DNA of 62,605 bases from a virus, in IMG/VR virus record IMGVR_UViG_3300048110_000198, positions 1 to 62,605 of that record. One strand, 5' to 3'. Position numbers and translations under genes: made by a program. The notes under the pieces were generated by a model. It made no database searches. It was not told the DNA's origin and was given only the letters and a program-made list of their open reading frames with translations. This document shows positions 61,285-62,605 of the stretch, piece after piece (the stretch's first letter is position 1; each line of letters starts with the position of its first letter).

Positions 61285-62605
61285 ATGGCATCAAGAAAAT
61301 TTAGAATTGGCGGTGTTATCCAATCATGGGGTCAATACATCCAATCACAAAAAGACAACAATCACAGCGATTTCACAAGCATCACAGATGAACGTGACGT
61401 TGTACTAAAAGTTGGTAAAGATGGTTCAATGGAACCAATCACAGGTGAGCCGGGCGCAGACGATATCGTATTCTCTGGTTCAAAATCAAACCTTCGTCGT
61501 ATTGCTGATATTGAACGTAACGTTTCAATTCTAGCAGCAAAACTTACAACAACAGACGGTGAAGCAACAGACACGAATGATGATGACTTTGATACAGTTG
61601 TTAACAAAGACACTAAGTTCAAAAAAGATGTTCAACTAGGTAACAGTTCAAGTGATGATATTACTGTTGGTGGTGCTCTATCAATTGACTCTACTCTAAC
61701 TCTTGGCACATCAGCAAAAGAAACGTTACAAGACTTAATCGGTGGAATGGTTACAGGTAACACTGAATCAGGTATCACAGTAACATATGATGATTCGTCA
61801 AATGAATTTGATTTTGATATCACATCAGCACCAAAATGGGAAACAGCACGTACTATTACACTTGGTGGCGATGCATCAGGTTCAGTATCAATTGACGGTA
61901 CAGCAAATGTTTCACTATCAGTTGCAATTGGTAACGATTCTCACACACACGATACTCGTTATTATACAAAAACTCAAGTGGATACAGAAATTGATAATCA
62001 TATCAATGCAGTAGTAGATGCTGCTCCAGGTACGTTAAACACACTTAACGAACTAGCTGCGGCTCTGGGCGACGATGCAAACTTTGCATCTACAACAACT
62101 GCTAACATTGCTGCAAAAGTTGATAAAACATCAGCACAAGCAATGAGAGCAACAGATGCACTAACAGTATCAAACGATACGATCACAATCCATAAAGGTG
62201 ACGGTACATCAGAATCAGTATCAATTTCAGATGCTAACACATGGCGCGGTATCTCAGATACACCAGGTGACGACTCAACAGTTTCAATCTCACGTAAGTG
62301 GGCAATGGACGCATTCGTTGGTGCATCAGTATCAAATGATACAATCACTTTTACAAAAGGTGACGGCACAACAACAGCAGTTACAACATCAGATGCAAAC
62401 TCAAATACGTATCTAACTGGTGCTTCATTCAGCACTTCAAATGGTGTTCTAACACTAACTAAAAACTCAGGTTCAGTGACAGTTGATCTAGACGGTCGTT
62501 TCACAGATAACGGTTATGCAGATACAATGAATCAGCATGTTCGCACAACTGATTCACCAACATTCGCAAACGTAACAGCAACAGCGTTTAACGGTACAGC
62601 AACAT
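61285..62605 (+). CDS. Fibre-like virion protein (partial, 3' end outside window)
   Basis: At least 440 residues, frame open to the window end. The start follows AAGGAGAG by 5 bases. The N-terminus (RKFRIGGVIQSWGQYIQSQ, then VFSGSKSNLRRIADIERNVS) is not shared with the other fibre genes. Then come Thr/Asn-rich modules also found in them: APGTLNTLNELAAALGDDA and TYLTGASFSTSNGVLTLTK. This mosaic suggests shuffling of fibre modules. Role inferred. Confidence 0.7.
   Translation, partial: MASRKFRIGGVIQSWGQYIQSQKDNNHSDFTSITDERDVVLKVGKDGSMEPITGEPGADDIVFSGSKSNLRRIADIERNVSILAAKLTTTDGEATDTNDDDFDTVVNKDTKFKKDVQLGNSSSDDITVGGALSIDSTLTLGTSAKETLQDLIGGMVTGNTESGITVTYDDSSNEFDFDITSAPKWETARTITLGGDASGSVSIDGTANVSLSVAIGNDSHTHDTRYYTKTQVDTEIDNHINAVVDAAPGTLNTLNELAAALGDDANFASTTTANIAAKVDKTSAQAMRATDALTVSNDTITIHKGDGTSESVSISDANTWRGISDTPGDDSTVSISRKWAMDAFVGASVSNDTITFTKGDGTTTAVTTSDANSNTYLTGASFSTSNGVLTLTKNSGSVTVDLDGRFTDNGYADTMNQHVRTTDSPTFANVTATAFNGTAT

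Overview
The window is AT-rich DNA from a T4-like myovirus, almost certainly marine. Recognisable T4-type genes are the head genes gp20 (portal), gp21 (protease), gp22 (scaffold) and gp23 (capsid). Baseplate and tail genes are gp6, gp25, gp53-like, gp48-like, a gp5-like spike, a gp26-like hub chaperone and a tape measure protein. Replication/recombination and transcription genes are gp46, gp47 and the late sigma factor gp55. The host cannot be read from the sequence. The tail-fibre style, the twitch radical-SAM genes and the ClpP gene resemble what I know of marine T4-like phages (cyanophages, pelagimyophages), but that is an analogy.

Layout. (1) 1-10.2 kb, minus strand: a modification-type cassette in one tight operon. 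From its promoter it runs: small unknown protein, two glycosyltransferases, unknown protein, a third glycosyltransferase, then five tandem radical-SAM proteins with an N-terminal cysteine twitch region (the last cut by the window edge). It starts from a perfect TTGACA-17-TATAAT promoter, not a late promoter. (2) 10.2-26.7 kb, minus: virion structural genes, a 3,015-residue baseplate-type giant in the gp7 position, gp6 and gp25. (3) 26.8-28.4 kb, plus: SGNH hydrolase, coiled-coil protein, ClpP protease. (4) 28.4-36.3 kb, minus: lysozyme-like protein, gp5-like spike with an M15-type peptidase end, a 1,557-residue lysozyme-hub fusion, gp53-like, gp48-like. (5) 36.4-41.9 kb, plus: gp55, gp47, an SDR-like protein, gp46 and several small proteins. 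(6) 41.9-44.0 kb, minus: GIY-YIG endonuclease, about 620 bases of noncoding structured DNA, and the gp26-like gene, which ends in a very good programmed -1 frameshift site. (7) 44.1-62.6 kb, plus: tape measure, portal, prohead core, protease, scaffold, capsid, then five fibre-like genes (the last cut by the window edge).

Expression. Two promoter classes stand out. Sigma70-type promoters with 17-base spacers precede the modification cassette, ClpP, gp55, a leader near 41 kb, and the portal. T4-type late octamers (NATAAATA) precede the structural genes. Three genes have their ATG exactly five bases after a late octamer and no Shine-Dalgarno, which predicts leaderless late mRNAs. Several divergent late promoter pairs sit at strand switches.

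The most unusual items are: the -1 frameshift (slippery TTTTTTC plus a perfect 7-bp hairpin) that would fuse the gp26-like chaperone to a second short ORF with no usable start of its own; the tandem radical-SAM plus glycosyltransferase operon; and the structured noncoding segment at 42.3-42.9 kb, bounded by a late octamer and a terminator-like hairpin.
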